A program made the translations under genes and the position numbers. From positions 1 through 64,000 of the forward strand of contig NZ_VTTL01000015.1 of assembly GCF_008364685.1 (NCBI RefSeq): a stretch of 64,000 nt of DNA, in the 5' to 3' direction. The stretch comes from Xanthobacter oligotrophicus (GTDB taxonomy: Bacteria > Pseudomonadota > Alphaproteobacteria > Rhizobiales > Xanthobacteraceae). Below are positions 1-8,209 of this stretch, one piece after another. The notes below the pieces were generated by a model. It had not been told where the DNA came from. It saw only the letters and a list, made by a program, of their open reading frames with translations, and did not search any database. How positions within the stretch are numbered: position 1 is the first letter of the stretch; each line of letters begins with the position of its first letter.

Positions 1-36
1 TCTCAAGACGCGGGAGAGTAGGTCGCTGCCAGGCCT
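1..36 (+). rRNA. rrf: 5S ribosomal RNA, 3' end (partial)
   Basis: The first 36 bases match the conserved 3' arm of bacterial 5S rRNA: a GGGAGAGTAGGTCGCTGCC core followed by AGGC, the strand that pairs with the 5' end of the molecule. The rest of the gene lies left of the window. An rRNA operon therefore ends here on the plus strand, and the perfect hairpin about 40 bases downstream fits as its terminator. The exact 3' end (34 to 38) is an estimate. Confidence 0.8.
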
Positions 37-74
37 GCAAAGCACATATCGCGCAATGCCCATATCCACATCCA

Positions 75-112
75 ACAAAACCCCCGTCGCTTCCATGCGA
101 CGGGGGTTTTGT
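75..112. terminator. rho-independent terminator of the rRNA operon
   Basis: A perfect 16-bp inverted repeat (ACAAAACCCCCGTCGC and its complement) with a 6-base loop. The GC core is flanked by A4 on the left and T4 on the right, so it can terminate transcription from both sides. It lies just after the 5S rRNA end and faces the convergent glutamine amidotransferase gene. Confidence 0.85.
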
Positions 113-227
113 GCGTCCAAAGCCCGAAAATCCGAAAACCCGAACGCCCGAAGACGCCGCGCCCGGCCAGGCGCCACCTCGCCAACGAGCCAGTTGGCAA
201 TCTCCAGCGTCCGAAACTCCCGCGCGA

Positions 228-1016
228 TCACCGCGCCGTCGATCCCATGCCGCCACGCAAAAGAAGCGTTGCCGGGTTCGCGCTCGAAATGCTCGAGGTC
301 GGCGATGAAGGCTTCTTCCTCGTCCTCGTCCGTGAAGAAGCCTCCGCCACCAGCGACGGGCGCAGGCGCCTGAAGATCGCTGCCATCTCCCGGAACGGAT
401 ATTCGGGGTGATATTGCACTCCCCGCCAGGACGCGCGACCGGCCTGGAGCGCCACTGCCTGCACGTTTGAATGGTCATTGGTGGCAAGGAGTTGCGCACC
501 TTCCGGCAGGGTTTCCGCCTCGTCGAGGTGCACCGTCATGGCCTCGAATACGGCGGGTTTGCCGGCGTACATGGGATGCCGTGCGCCCTCCGGTGTGGCG
601 CGGATGCGCCGGCCGAAGCCCACCTCGCGGCGCCTGGGATTGCGCCGTACCACGCCGCCCGCCGCCACCGTAAGCAGTTGCAGCCCCCAGCAGCTGCCGA
701 AGATCGGGACATCCGTGGTGAAGGCCGTGCGCAGAAGCCCGATCTGCTGCGCGATCTCGATGCCGCCGTGATAAATGATCAGCGATGAGCCTGTGATGGC
801 GATGCCGTCATAGCCGTCGATGCCGCCGGCGTCGGGCTGGTTGGCGCCGGGATCGGCCGGATAGCAGATGTCCACGGTCACTTGGTGGGGAAAAAGCTCC
901 CGCAGCACCTGCGCATAGCCCTCGCTCGCGGCCTGTCCGCCGAATGCAATCTGACGGGCGCGAGCTTTGGCGGTGTTTCCTTCGACGACGAGAAGGCGGG
1001 CGACAGGCATGGGCAT
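228..1016 (-). CDS. class I glutamine amidotransferase-like protein, apparent C-terminal frameshift
   Basis: A GATase-1 protein related to GMP synthase-type amidotransferases of unknown substrate. Numbered from the ATG at 1016, the nucleophile is Cys109 in GSCWG, and His203 and Glu205 in YHPEY complete the triad. An ATG at 1058 and a longer start at 1154 are possible but no start has a good ribosome site. After about residue 222 the frame becomes low-complexity Arg/Ser and stops at 228. Shifting by one base near 341-345 gives a tail (GFFTDEDEEEAF, then FAWRHGID and TLEIANWL) that looks like the family's usual C-terminus. So the gene carries a one-base deletion or a sequencing error. The shifted frame has no stop before the window edge. 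Confidence 0.6.
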   Translation of the reverse strand: MPMPVARLLVVEGNTAKARARQIAFGGQAASEGYAQVLRELFPHQVTVDICYPADPGANQPDAGGIDGYDGIAITGSSLIIYHGGIEIAQQIGLLRTAFTTDVPIFGSCWGLQLLTVAAGGVVRRNPRRREVGFGRRIRATPEGARHPMYAGKPAVFEAMTVHLDEAETLPEGAQLLATNDHSNVQAVALQAGRASWRGVQYHPEYPFREMAAIFRRLRPSLVAEASSRTRTRKKPSSPTSSISSANPATLLLRGGMGSTAR

Positions 1017-1154
1017 CCCTGGGGCATCGGGGCGGGAGCACCCAAGGATAAGCGGCATTTTTACCAAGCCGAGAAACACCGCCCGTTTCCGCGGACCTTG
1101 GCCAAGCCTCCACGGACCTGGACGGCGCTTGCTCGAAGGTCTCGGTCGCGCCAC

Positions 1155-2075
1155 TCAGACGCGGCGGCTGCGGGATTCCATCACCAGAAGATAGGCGCCC
1201 GAGGCGATGACGACGCCGGCGCCGGCCAAGGTCCAGGCGCTCGGCACCTGGCCGAACACCAGCCAGCCGAGCGCGATCATGGCGATGATCTGCGTGTAGA
1301 TATATGGCGCAAGCGTTGCCGCGGGCGCCCGGGCGTGGGCGAGAATCAGCAGGAAATGGCCGACGCCGGCGACCATGCCCAGCTCCAGCATGGCGCCGAT
1401 GACCAGGGGATCGCGCGGCGTCTCCCATACGAACGGCAACGGCAGGCTCGCCGCCACCGAGCCGACGAGGGAGGAATAGAACAGCGTCGTGGCGCTTGAA
1501 TCGCTCTTGGCCAGCATGCGGGTGGTGATGGCGTAGAGCGCATAGGTGGCCGCCGCGCCCAGGGACAGGATGGCGGCCGGATGGATGCCGCCGGCCCCCG
1601 GCCGCACCACCAGCAGGATGCCGGCGAAGCCCACCAGGATGGCGCACCAGCGCCGCACGTCCACCCGCTCGCCCAGCATGGGTCCGGCGAACAGGGCGAC
1701 GAAGAACGGCACCGAGAACATGATGGACACGGTCTGGTCCAGCTGCAGCACCTGCAGCGCCGTGAAGTTGAGCGCCGTGGTCAGGAACAGCATGGCCGAG
1801 CGGCCGATCTGCAGCAGCGGCCGGCGCGTCTTCAGAAGGCCCGGCACGGTCCAGGGATTGAACACCACCAGCGAGCAGGCGAAGTGGATGACGTAGCGGG
1901 CCCACACCACGACGAACACATTGATGTGTCCGCTCAGCCACTTGGCCGTGGTGTCGGTGACCGCGAAGCTCGCCACCGCGACGCACATGAGCGCGATGCC
2001 GGCATAAGGGGCCGGAGTCGCGGCGGGGGAGGGGGCGTGCGCCGGAGCGGCTGGGTGGTCTTCCGGCGCACGCAT
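1155..2075 (-). CDS. EamA/DMT-family transporter
   Basis: An integral inner-membrane protein of about 306 residues with ten predicted hydrophobic segments in two repeated halves, as in EamA-type drug/metabolite transporters. The substrate cannot be told from sequence. Typical features are the first helix region (SFAVTDTTAKWLSG), a basic loop at LLKTRRPLLQIGR and the second repeat starting near HPAAILSLGAAATYAL. I chose the ATG at 2075, giving a Pro/Ala-rich N-terminus before the first helix; a longer reading would run into the upstream dehydrogenase gene. It starts 14 bases after the SDR stop, so the two are probably cotranscribed. Confidence 0.85.
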   Translation of the reverse strand: MRAPEDHPAAPAHAPSPAATPAPYAGIALMCVAVASFAVTDTTAKWLSGHINVFVVVWARYVIHFACSLVVFNPWTVPGLLKTRRPLLQIGRSAMLFLTTALNFTALQVLQLDQTVSIMFSVPFFVALFAGPMLGERVDVRRWCAILVGFAGILLVVRPGAGGIHPAAILSLGAAATYALYAITTRMLAKSDSSATTLFYSSLVGSVAASLPLPFVWETPRDPLVIGAMLELGMVAGVGHFLLILAHARAPAATLAPYIYTQIIAMIALGWLVFGQVPSAWTLAGAGVVIASGAYLLVMESRSRRV

Positions 2076-2088
2076 GGCAAATTCGGTC

Positions 2089-2841
2089 TCAATACGTGGC
2101 GCGGCCGCCCGACAGGTCGAACACGGCGCCGGTGGTGAAGGAGCAATCGGCCGAGGCGGCAAAGGCGATGGTGGCCGCCGCCTCCTCCACGGCCAGGAAT
2201 CGCCCGCGCGGAATCTTCGACAGCATATAGTCGATGTGCTGCTGGCTGAGCTGGTCGAAAATGGCGGTCTTTGCCGCAGCCGGCGTCACGCAGTTCACCG
2301 CGATGTCGTATTCCGCCAGTTCCTTGCCCAGCGACTTGGTGAGGGCGATGACGGCGGCCTTGGAGGCCGAATAGGCGGAGGCGTTGGGATTGCCTTCCTT
2401 GCCGGCGATGGAGGCCACGTTGACGATGCGGCCGTAGCCCTTCGCGATCATGTGCGGCGCCACGGCGCGGCAGCAGAAGAAGGGGCCGTCCACATTGATG
2501 GCCATCACCTGGTGCCAGGCGTCCTCGGGGTAGTCCCACAGCTTCAGGTTGGGTCCGGCGATGCCGGCGTTGTTGACGAGGATGTCGATCTTGCCGAACG
2601 CGGCGATCACCTCGGCGACGCCCTGCTCCACGTTTTCGCGGCTGGTCACGTCGACGGTCACGGGCATGACGCGGGCGCGGCCGAGTTCGTCGGCGGTCTT
2701 CACGGCAAGCTCCGTGTCGCGGTCGAAGATGGCAACGCGGGCGCCGGAGGCGATGAAGCGCTCCACCACGGCGCGGCCGATGCCCTGCGCGCCGCCGGTG
2801 ACGATGGCGATGCGGTCCTTGAGGTCGATGGCGTTGGGCAT
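2089..2841 (-). CDS. SDR-family oxidoreductase
   Basis: A 250-residue short-chain dehydrogenase/reductase. The nucleotide-binding motif TGGAQGIG is at residues 15-22, Asp40 at the end of the second strand points to NAD(H), NNAG is at 90-93, and the catalytic residues are Ser144, Tyr157 and Lys161 (YSASK). The C-terminal LSGGRATY end is typical of 3-oxoacyl-ACP reductase-like or sugar/alcohol SDRs; the substrate is unknown. The start follows a good ribosome site (GGGGGAAAC-ATG). The transporter gene follows 14 bases later, suggesting that the pair handles a common metabolite. Confidence 0.88.
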   Translation of the reverse strand: MPNAIDLKDRIAIVTGGAQGIGRAVVERFIASGARVAIFDRDTELAVKTADELGRARVMPVTVDVTSRENVEQGVAEVIAAFGKIDILVNNAGIAGPNLKLWDYPEDAWHQVMAINVDGPFFCCRAVAPHMIAKGYGRIVNVASIAGKEGNPNASAYSASKAAVIALTKSLGKELAEYDIAVNCVTPAAAKTAIFDQLSQQHIDYMLSKIPRGRFLAVEEAAATIAFAASADCSFTTGAVFDLSGGRATY

Positions 2842-3280
2842 GTTTCCCCCGTCTTGAGCGGCCGTGCCGGCCGTTGTTGGTGATGGAAGGCGGGATCCGC
2901 CGGGATTTCACCCCCGCGAAGATCAGCCTCCCAACTCGAACACGACGCAGCCGGTCGCCTGTCCTGTTGCGGAAAGGGCGAAGGTCAGGTGCGTCGCAGT
3001 CCATCCTGAACGCCCCTGCGAGCGTTGGATGCCTCGGCGCGCAGTTTGTCTCTAATCGATTGAAATAGCCAGACCGTCTGTGCCGGTTTCAGGAAAGACC
3101 CCATCCGATGTCCGGAGCGGAACCGCCTGACAGCGATGGCGGAACGCCGCAAAGCAACACCGGCGAAACACCGGGGCTGTCAGCCTTCAAAGGGCCGGGG
3201 GCGGACGCTTCCGGGTGGAAAACCCACGGCATCCCTCCCGGTCCGCCAGTTCCCCTGAAAATGCCTGCGGGGCCGGGCCC
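2842..3280. other. 439-bp intergenic region without a gene
   Basis: The gap lies between two leftward genes (MarR upstream, SDR downstream). I see no reading frame with gene-like composition on either strand. A short AT-rich patch near 3048-3075 is the best place for an SDR promoter, but no clear -35/-10 pair stands out. The 3180-3280 part is GC-rich and contains weak inverted repeats that could end the MarR transcript. Confidence 0.5.
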
Positions 3281-3772
3281 TCAATTGTCGTCGTCGTCCT
3301 CGCCGAGGTCGGGCTCGTCGTCGATGCCGCCGTCGGCGCCGAGGCGGTGGGCGAGGTTCTTCTCCACCTTGCGCAGCAGCTTGCGCAGGCGCTTCTTTTC
3401 CTTGTTGTCGAGCCCAGCCACCATCTCGCCCTCGAGCTGCTCCCACACGCTGTCGATGGAGGCGCCGCGCTCGCGGCCGGCTTCGCTGAGGAACACCCGC
3501 ACCAGCCGGCCGTCGCCGTCGGTGGTGCGGCGTTCCACCAGGCCCTGGGTGGTGAGGCGGGCGATGGTCTTCGACGCCGTGGGCGGACGCACGCGCAGGG
3601 CTCCGGCGAGGTCACCCATGGTGCGGCCGTCCTGTTCGCACAAAAGCTTGAGTACCGCTTCCTGGCCCGGAAACAGGCCCAGCGTCGCCAGCAGCCGCGC
3701 GGACAGCGCCTTCTGCAACCGCGCGGTATGGGTCAGCCGGTAGCCGATGGTCTTCTGAACCGGATCCTTCAT
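3281..3772 (-). CDS. MarR-family transcriptional regulator with acidic tail
   Basis: A 163-residue winged-helix regulator starting MKDPVQKTIGYRL. The helix-turn-helix region (TMGDLAGALRVRPPTASKTIARL) and the wing with DGDGRLVRVFLSEAG are clear MarR signatures. The last about 20 residues are unusually acidic and end in four Asp and one Asn. The ATG at 3772 has a GGGAC ribosome site; a longer reading to 3823 lacks one. It is divergent from metX and upstream of the SDR/transporter genes, which are candidate targets. Confidence 0.85.
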   Translation of the reverse strand: MKDPVQKTIGYRLTHTARLQKALSARLLATLGLFPGQEAVLKLLCEQDGRTMGDLAGALRVRPPTASKTIARLTTQGLVERRTTDGDGRLVRVFLSEAGRERGASIDSVWEQLEGEMVAGLDNKEKKRLRKLLRKVEKNLAHRLGADGGIDDEPDLGEDDDDN

Positions 3773-4026
3773 ATCGTCCCCCACCCGCCGACCCCGAACT
3801 CCAGCCAGGAGCGCGTCCGCCACCGCCCTTGGCTTGAGGCGACAGGATGCTCCAGCCGTCTCTGCGGCGGACTACTTATCCACACGCCGGCTTACAATTT
3901 TGCGAAGGTTGCCCATCTATCTGGAGCGCTGCACGGCTTTCTGCCGCGCGCGGCCTGTTCCGCTCCGCTCCCGCGGCGTGCGTGCCTGCGCTTGACAGGT
4001 GCGCGCCCGCGTCGCTTGGTTCGCCC

Positions 4027-5247
4027 ATGACTTCTTTCGTCCAACAGGACGCCACCCTCCAAGATGCCACCGGAGCATCCGCCCTCCAGGCCCGGCGCGA
4101 GGCGGACGATCCTCGCTCCCCGGTGGCGCGCTTCGGCGCCCGCAACCCGCTGAAGCTCGACGCGGGGGTGGAGCTGTCGCACCTGCAGATCGCCTACCAG
4201 ACCTATGGCGAGCCCAACGCGGCGCGCTCCAACGCCATCCTGGTGTGCCATGCGCTGACCGGCGACCAGCACGCGGCAAGCCTCAATCCCGTCACCGGCA
4301 AGCCGGGTTGGTGGGAAACGCTGGTGGGTCCCGGCAAGCCCATCGATACGGAGCGCTTCTACGTCATCTGCGCCAACGTGCTCGGCGGCTGCATGGGCTC
4401 GACCGGGCCGGCCTCCACCAATCCCCTGACCGGCCAGCCCTATGGGCTCGACATGCCGGTGGTGACCATCCGCGATATGGTCAACGCCCAGGCCATGCTG
4501 CTCGACCATCTGGGCATCGACAAGCTGCTGTGCGTGGCCGGCGGCTCCATGGGCGGCATGCAGGTGCTGCAATGGGCGGCGAGCTATCCCGAGCGGGTGT
4601 TCTCGGCCCTGCCCATCGCCACCGGCGCGCGTCATTCGGCGCAGAACATCGCCTTCCACGAGGTCGGCCGGCAGGCGGTGATGGCCGATCCCGACTGGCG
4701 CGGCGGGCACTATCTCGCGGATGGGGTGACGCCCCATCGCGGGCTCGCCGTGGCGCGCATGGCGGCCCACATCACCTACATGTCGGACCAGTCCCTGCAC
4801 AACAAGTTCGGCCGGCGCCTGCAGAACCGCGAGATGCCCACCTTCGGCTTCGACGCCGACTTCCAGGTGGAAAGCTATCTGCGGCACCAGGGCGAAAGCT
4901 TCGTGCAGCGCTTCGATCCCAATTCCTATCTCTACGTGACCCGCGCCATGGATTATTTCGACCTCGCCGCCGACCATGGCGGCGTGCTGGCCAACGCCTT
5001 CCGGGGCTCGAAGACGCGCTTCTGCGTGGTCTCCTTCACCTCGGACTGGCTGTTTCCCACGGAGGATTCGCGCGCCATCGTCCATGCGCTCAACGCCTCG
5101 GGGGCGAACGTGTCCTTCACCGAGATCGACAGCGACAAGGGCCACGACGCCTTCCTGCTGCACGAGCCGGAGCTGACCGCCATCACCCGCGGCTTCCTCG
5201 ACAGCGCGGCGCGGGCCTTCGGCCTGCCGGCCACACGGCAGGCCTGA
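4027..5247 (+). CDS. metX: homoserine O-acyltransferase MetX
   Basis: Transfers an acyl group (acetyl from acetyl-CoA, or succinyl in some relatives) to the hydroxyl of L-homoserine, the entry step of methionine synthesis by direct sulfhydrylation. The 406-residue protein is an alpha/beta hydrolase: nucleophile Ser174 in GGSMGG, Asp340 in SDWLFP and His373 in KGHDAFL form the triad. The early motif CHALTGDQH (74-82) and GGCMGSTGP are family signatures. I chose the ATG at 4027; the upstream extension to 3847 is unlike the family. metW follows after one base. Acetyl and succinyl specificity cannot be separated here. Confidence 0.95.
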   Translation: MTSFVQQDATLQDATGASALQARREADDPRSPVARFGARNPLKLDAGVELSHLQIAYQTYGEPNAARSNAILVCHALTGDQHAASLNPVTGKPGWWETLVGPGKPIDTERFYVICANVLGGCMGSTGPASTNPLTGQPYGLDMPVVTIRDMVNAQAMLLDHLGIDKLLCVAGGSMGGMQVLQWAASYPERVFSALPIATGARHSAQNIAFHEVGRQAVMADPDWRGGHYLADGVTPHRGLAVARMAAHITYMSDQSLHNKFGRRLQNREMPTFGFDADFQVESYLRHQGESFVQRFDPNSYLYVTRAMDYFDLAADHGGVLANAFRGSKTRFCVVSFTSDWLFPTEDSRAIVHALNASGANVSFTEIDSDKGHDAFLLHEPELTAITRGFLDSAARAFGLPATRQA

Positions 5248-5248
5248 G

Positions 5249-5917
5249 ATGGCGCCAAGGGAAGCAGTCTTCGGCGAACCGGTGCTGGACGAGGGCGTGG
5301 TGCGCCTGCAGGGTGGGCGCGTCGATCTCGTGGTCGTGGCGGAGATGGTGGCGCCGGGCTCGCGCGTGCTCGACGTGGGCGCGGGCGACGGCGAGCTGCT
5401 GGAGCTGCTCGCCACCACGCGGGGCTGCGATGCGCGCGGCATCGAATTGTCTCGCGAGGGGGTGAATGCGGGGGTGGCGCGTGGCCTTGCCGTGGTGCAG
5501 GGCGACGCGGATGTCGACCTTGCCCATTATCCCGACGACGCCTTCGATTATGTGATTCTCAGCCAGACCCTGCAGGCCACCCGCCGCCCGCGCTGGGTGC
5601 TGGAGCAGATGCTGCGCATCGGCCGCCGCGCCGTGGTGTCCTTCCCCAATTTCGGCCACTGGCGCTCGCGGCTCGACCTCATGGTCAATGGCCGCATGCC
5701 GGTGACCGACAACATGCCCATGTCCTGGTACGAGACCCCCAACATCCACTTCTGCACCATCCGCGATTTCGTGGCGCTGGCGGAGCTGCTGGACGCGCGC
5801 ATCGAGCGGGCGGTGGCGCTGGATTCTTCCGGCCACCGGGTGCGGGTAAACATGCCGTGGTGGGTGTGGAACCTGCTCGGCGAGCAGGCGGTGTTCCTGC
5901 TGACGCGGAAGGGCTGA
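5249..5917 (+). CDS. metW: methionine biosynthesis protein MetW
   Basis: A 222-residue class I methyltransferase-fold protein that partners MetX in many proteobacteria. The SAM-binding glycine motif is LDVGAGDGE at 41-49. The stretches PNFGHW, PVTDNMP and WYETPNIHFCT are MetW hallmarks. Its ATG lies one base after the metX stop, so the two are translationally coupled. In the family MetW is needed for full MetX activity. The gene ends just before a G-run and a palindromic repeat. Confidence 0.95.
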   Translation: MAPREAVFGEPVLDEGVVRLQGGRVDLVVVAEMVAPGSRVLDVGAGDGELLELLATTRGCDARGIELSREGVNAGVARGLAVVQGDADVDLAHYPDDAFDYVILSQTLQATRRPRWVLEQMLRIGRRAVVSFPNFGHWRSRLDLMVNGRMPVTDNMPMSWYETPNIHFCTIRDFVALAELLDARIERAVALDSSGHRVRVNMPWWVWNLLGEQAVFLLTRKG

Positions 5918-5998
5918 GGGGGGGGGCTGCTATTTCGCGCGGAGGCGAGGGCATAAGCGTGCCATACCTGCGCCGATTCTTCGTCGTTTTCTCACTGC

Positions 5999-6106
5999 GT
6001 CATGCCCGGGCTCGTCCCGGGCATCCACGCCTTACCGCTTACCGCAACATCTGAAGTTTGTTCCGGCCCCTCGGCGTGGATGGCCGGGACGAGCCCGGCC
6101 ATGACG
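5999..6106. repeat. palindromic dispersed repeat, copy 1
   Basis: Two roughly 33-bp inverted arms (left starting GTCATGCCCGGGCTCGTCCC, right ending in its near-complement) enclose a 40-base centre, and each arm is itself a small palindrome (CCCGGG...). The same arms recur at 6911-7021. It fills the convergent gap between metW and cbbE and can fold in transcripts from either side, so it may act as a bidirectional terminator. Short open frames reading MPGLVPGIH through it are repeat artefacts, not genes. Confidence 0.85.
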
Positions 6107-6153
6107 GTGCGTTTTCAATCAGAACAGGCGAGGGCCTGCGCTGCCGGCAATCC

Positions 6154-6846
6154 TCACGCCGCGGCGGCGGTTCCCGTCGCGCTGGCGATCTCGCGCTTCA
6201 TGGCGGCGATGGTGGCGCCATAATCCTTGGCGCCGTAGATGGCGCTGCCGGCCACGAAGGTGTCGGCCCCGGCCGCCGCGATGGCGCCGATATTGTCCAC
6301 CTTCACGCCGCCATCTACTTCCAGGCGAATGTCGCGGCCGGAGGCATCGATGCGTTCGCGGATGGCCTTCAGCTTGTCCAGCGCGCCGGGAATGAAGGCC
6401 TGCCCGCCGAAGCCGGGGTTCACCGACATCACCAGCACCAGGTCGAGATGCTCCAGCGTGTAGTCGAGCACGCTGAGCGGCGTCGCCGGATTGAGCACCA
6501 GCCCGGACTTTACCCCCTTGGAGCGGATGAGCTGGAGCGAGCGGTCCACATGCTCGCTCGCCTCCGGATGGAAGGAGATGAGGTCGGCGCCGGCGGCCGC
6601 GAACGCCTCGATCATGCCGTCCACCGGCTTCACCATCAGGTGCACGTCCACGAAGGCCTTCGTGACCTTGCGCAGGGATTGCAGCACCAGCGGGCCGATG
6701 GTGAGGTTGGGGACGTAATGATTGTCCATCACGTCGAAGTGAATCCATTCCGCGCCGCCCTCAAGCACCGCGTCCACCTCGGCACCGAGGCGGGTGAAAT
6801 CGGCCGAGAGGATGGACGGGGCGATGATGGGATAAGCGCGGGCCAT
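6154..6846 (-). CDS. cbbE: ribulose-phosphate 3-epimerase (cbb operon)
   Basis: Interconverts ribulose 5-phosphate and xylulose 5-phosphate in the regenerative Calvin cycle and the pentose phosphate pathway. The 230-residue TIM barrel shows APSILSADF near the N-terminus, the metal and catalytic segment [12 protein letters not shown], and [12 protein letters not shown]. The ATG at 6846 has AGGAG eight bases upstream. It is the last gene of cbbLSXFPTAE. A palindromic repeat separates it from cbbA, so its level may be lower than that of the genes ahead. The Ala-rich tail is short and unremarkable. Confidence 0.95.
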   Translation of the reverse strand: MARAYPIIAPSILSADFTRLGAEVDAVLEGGAEWIHFDVMDNHYVPNLTIGPLVLQSLRKVTKAFVDVHLMVKPVDGMIEAFAAAGADLISFHPEASEHVDRSLQLIRSKGVKSGLVLNPATPLSVLDYTLEHLDLVLVMSVNPGFGGQAFIPGALDKLKAIRERIDASGRDIRLEVDGGVKVDNIGAIAAAGADTFVAGSAIYGAKDYGATIAAMKREIASATGTAAAA

Positions 6847-6910
6847 GGGGGTCTCCTGCAATATCTTGGTGGACGGGTCGCAGCGAGCCGCGCGCGTCTT
6901 CGCACAGGGC

Positions 6911-7021
6911 TGTCATGGCCGGGCTTGTCCCGGTCATCCACGCCCCGCAGCCTCGCGCACATTCCGGAACGGCGCGCGGGCGGCTCGGCGTGGATGCCCG
7001 GCACGAGGCCGGGCATGACGG
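6911..7021. repeat. palindromic dispersed repeat, copy 2
   Basis: This element has the same inverted arms as 5999-6106, with a few substitutions, and an unrelated centre. The left arm starts GTCATGGCCGGGCTTGTCCC and the right arm ends in CCGGGCATGACGG. It lies between cbbA and cbbE on the operon transcript, so it would form a long hairpin inside the mRNA and could reduce read-through to cbbE or stabilise the upstream message. Confidence 0.85.
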
Positions 7022-7073
7022 CTTTCTCTTCGAACTCCTATACGTCACGGCGCCGCGTTGGCGCCAGCGGCAC

Positions 7074-8138
7074 TCAGTGCACCACCTGCTTGAGCTCGCC
7101 GGAGGCGTAGCGCTTGGCCATGTCGTCCAGCTCGATGGGGCGGATCTTGTCCGCCTTGCCGGCGGCCCCGAACGCCTCGAAGCGATTGATGCACACCTTC
7201 CTGGCCTCTTCCATGGCGGCGGCGAGGAACTTGCGCGGGTCGAACTCCGACTTGTTCTTCGCGCCCACGCGGCGCATGCCGGCGGTCATGGCGAGGCGGA
7301 TGTCGGTGTCGATGTTCACCTTGCGCACGCCGTAGCGGATGCCCTCCTGGATCTCCTCCACCGGCACGCCATAGGTCTCCGGGATGTCGCCGCCATAGGT
7401 GCGGATCTCCTCCAGCAGCTCCTGCGGCACCGAGGACGAGCCGTGCATCACCAGATGGGTGGTGGGAATGCGCTGGTGGATGGCCTTGACGCGGTCGATG
7501 GCAAGGATGTCGCCGGTAGGCTTGCGGGTGAACTTGTAGGCGCCGTGGGAGGTGCCGATGGCGATGGCCAGTGCGTCGCACTGGGTCGCCTTCACGAACT
7601 GGGCCGCCTCTTCCGGATCGGTCAGCAGCTTGTCGTGGTCGAGGGCCCCTTCGGCGCCGTGGCCGTCCTCGGCCTCGCCCTTGCCGGTCTCCAGCGAGCC
7701 GAGACAGCCCAGCTCCCCTTCCACCGAGACGCCCACCGCATGGGCCAGCTCCACCACCTTGGCGGTGACGGCGGCGTTGTAGTCATAGTCGGCGGGGGTC
7801 TTGCCGTCCTCCTTCAGGGAGCCGTCCATCATCACCGAGGAGAAGCCGGATTTGATGGCGCCCATGCACACGGCGGGGGAGGCGCCGTGGTCCTGGTGCA
7901 TCACCACCGGGATCTCGGGATAGGCCTCCACGGCGGCGGCGATGAGGTGGCGCAGGAAGGCCTCGCCGGCATATTTGCGGGCGCCGGCCGAGCCCTGGAG
8001 GATGACGGGGGAGGACGTGGCGCGGGCCGCGTCCATGATCGCCTTCACCTGCTCCATGTTGTTCACGTTGAAGGCCGGCAGGCCGTAGGAAAGCTCCGCC
8101 GCATGGTCGAGCAGCTGGCGCATGGAAACGAGGGCCAT
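7074..8138 (-). CDS. cbbA: class II fructose-bisphosphate aldolase, Calvin-cycle type
   Basis: Condenses dihydroxyacetone phosphate with glyceraldehyde 3-phosphate (and erythrose 4-phosphate to sedoheptulose bisphosphate) in carbon fixation. The 354-residue protein begins [15 protein letters not shown] and shows the zinc site in VVMHQDHG, the YDYNA segment, and the later motifs [11 protein letters not shown] and KVNIDTDIR. These mark the metal-dependent Calvin-cycle subtype. The ATG at 8138 follows GAGAGGACA. It lies 71 bases after cbbT, with a small GC-rich hairpin at about 8173-8200 in between. Confidence 0.95.
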   Translation of the reverse strand: MALVSMRQLLDHAAELSYGLPAFNVNNMEQVKAIMDAARATSSPVILQGSAGARKYAGEAFLRHLIAAAVEAYPEIPVVMHQDHGASPAVCMGAIKSGFSSVMMDGSLKEDGKTPADYDYNAAVTAKVVELAHAVGVSVEGELGCLGSLETGKGEAEDGHGAEGALDHDKLLTDPEEAAQFVKATQCDALAIAIGTSHGAYKFTRKPTGDILAIDRVKAIHQRIPTTHLVMHGSSSVPQELLEEIRTYGGDIPETYGVPVEEIQEGIRYGVRKVNIDTDIRLAMTAGMRRVGAKNKSEFDPRKFLAAAMEEARKVCINRFEAFGAAGKADKIRPIELDDMAKRYASGELKQVVH

Positions 8139-8209
8139 TGTCCTCTCCTCTCGGGTTCGCAAAATCGTTCGTTCATGGGCCGCCCCTCTCTCGGGAGGGG
8201 GGCTGACCT

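Noticed and set aside
1-228. tRNA gene after the 5S rRNA
   Set aside because: No cloverleaf or GGTTCGAATCC-type T-arm was found between the 5S end and the amidotransferase gene.
3108-3743. A 211-residue Ser/Arg/Pro-rich plus-strand frame opposite the MarR gene
   Set aside because: It lies antisense to a clear regulator, and its composition is typical of a shadow frame.
3773-4026. A SAM-responsive riboswitch before metX
   Set aside because: I looked for the SAM-II type seen before metX/metA in other Alphaproteobacteria and found no matching conserved core. A covariance-model search would settle it.
5917-5935. G-run after metW as a possible regulatory G-quadruplex
   Set aside because: It is a single run near a stop codon without further spaced G-tracts.
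6002-7048. Small proteins beginning MPGLVPGIHA or similar
   Set aside because: They are translations of the palindromic repeats; identical phrases on both strands show that they are repeat artefacts.
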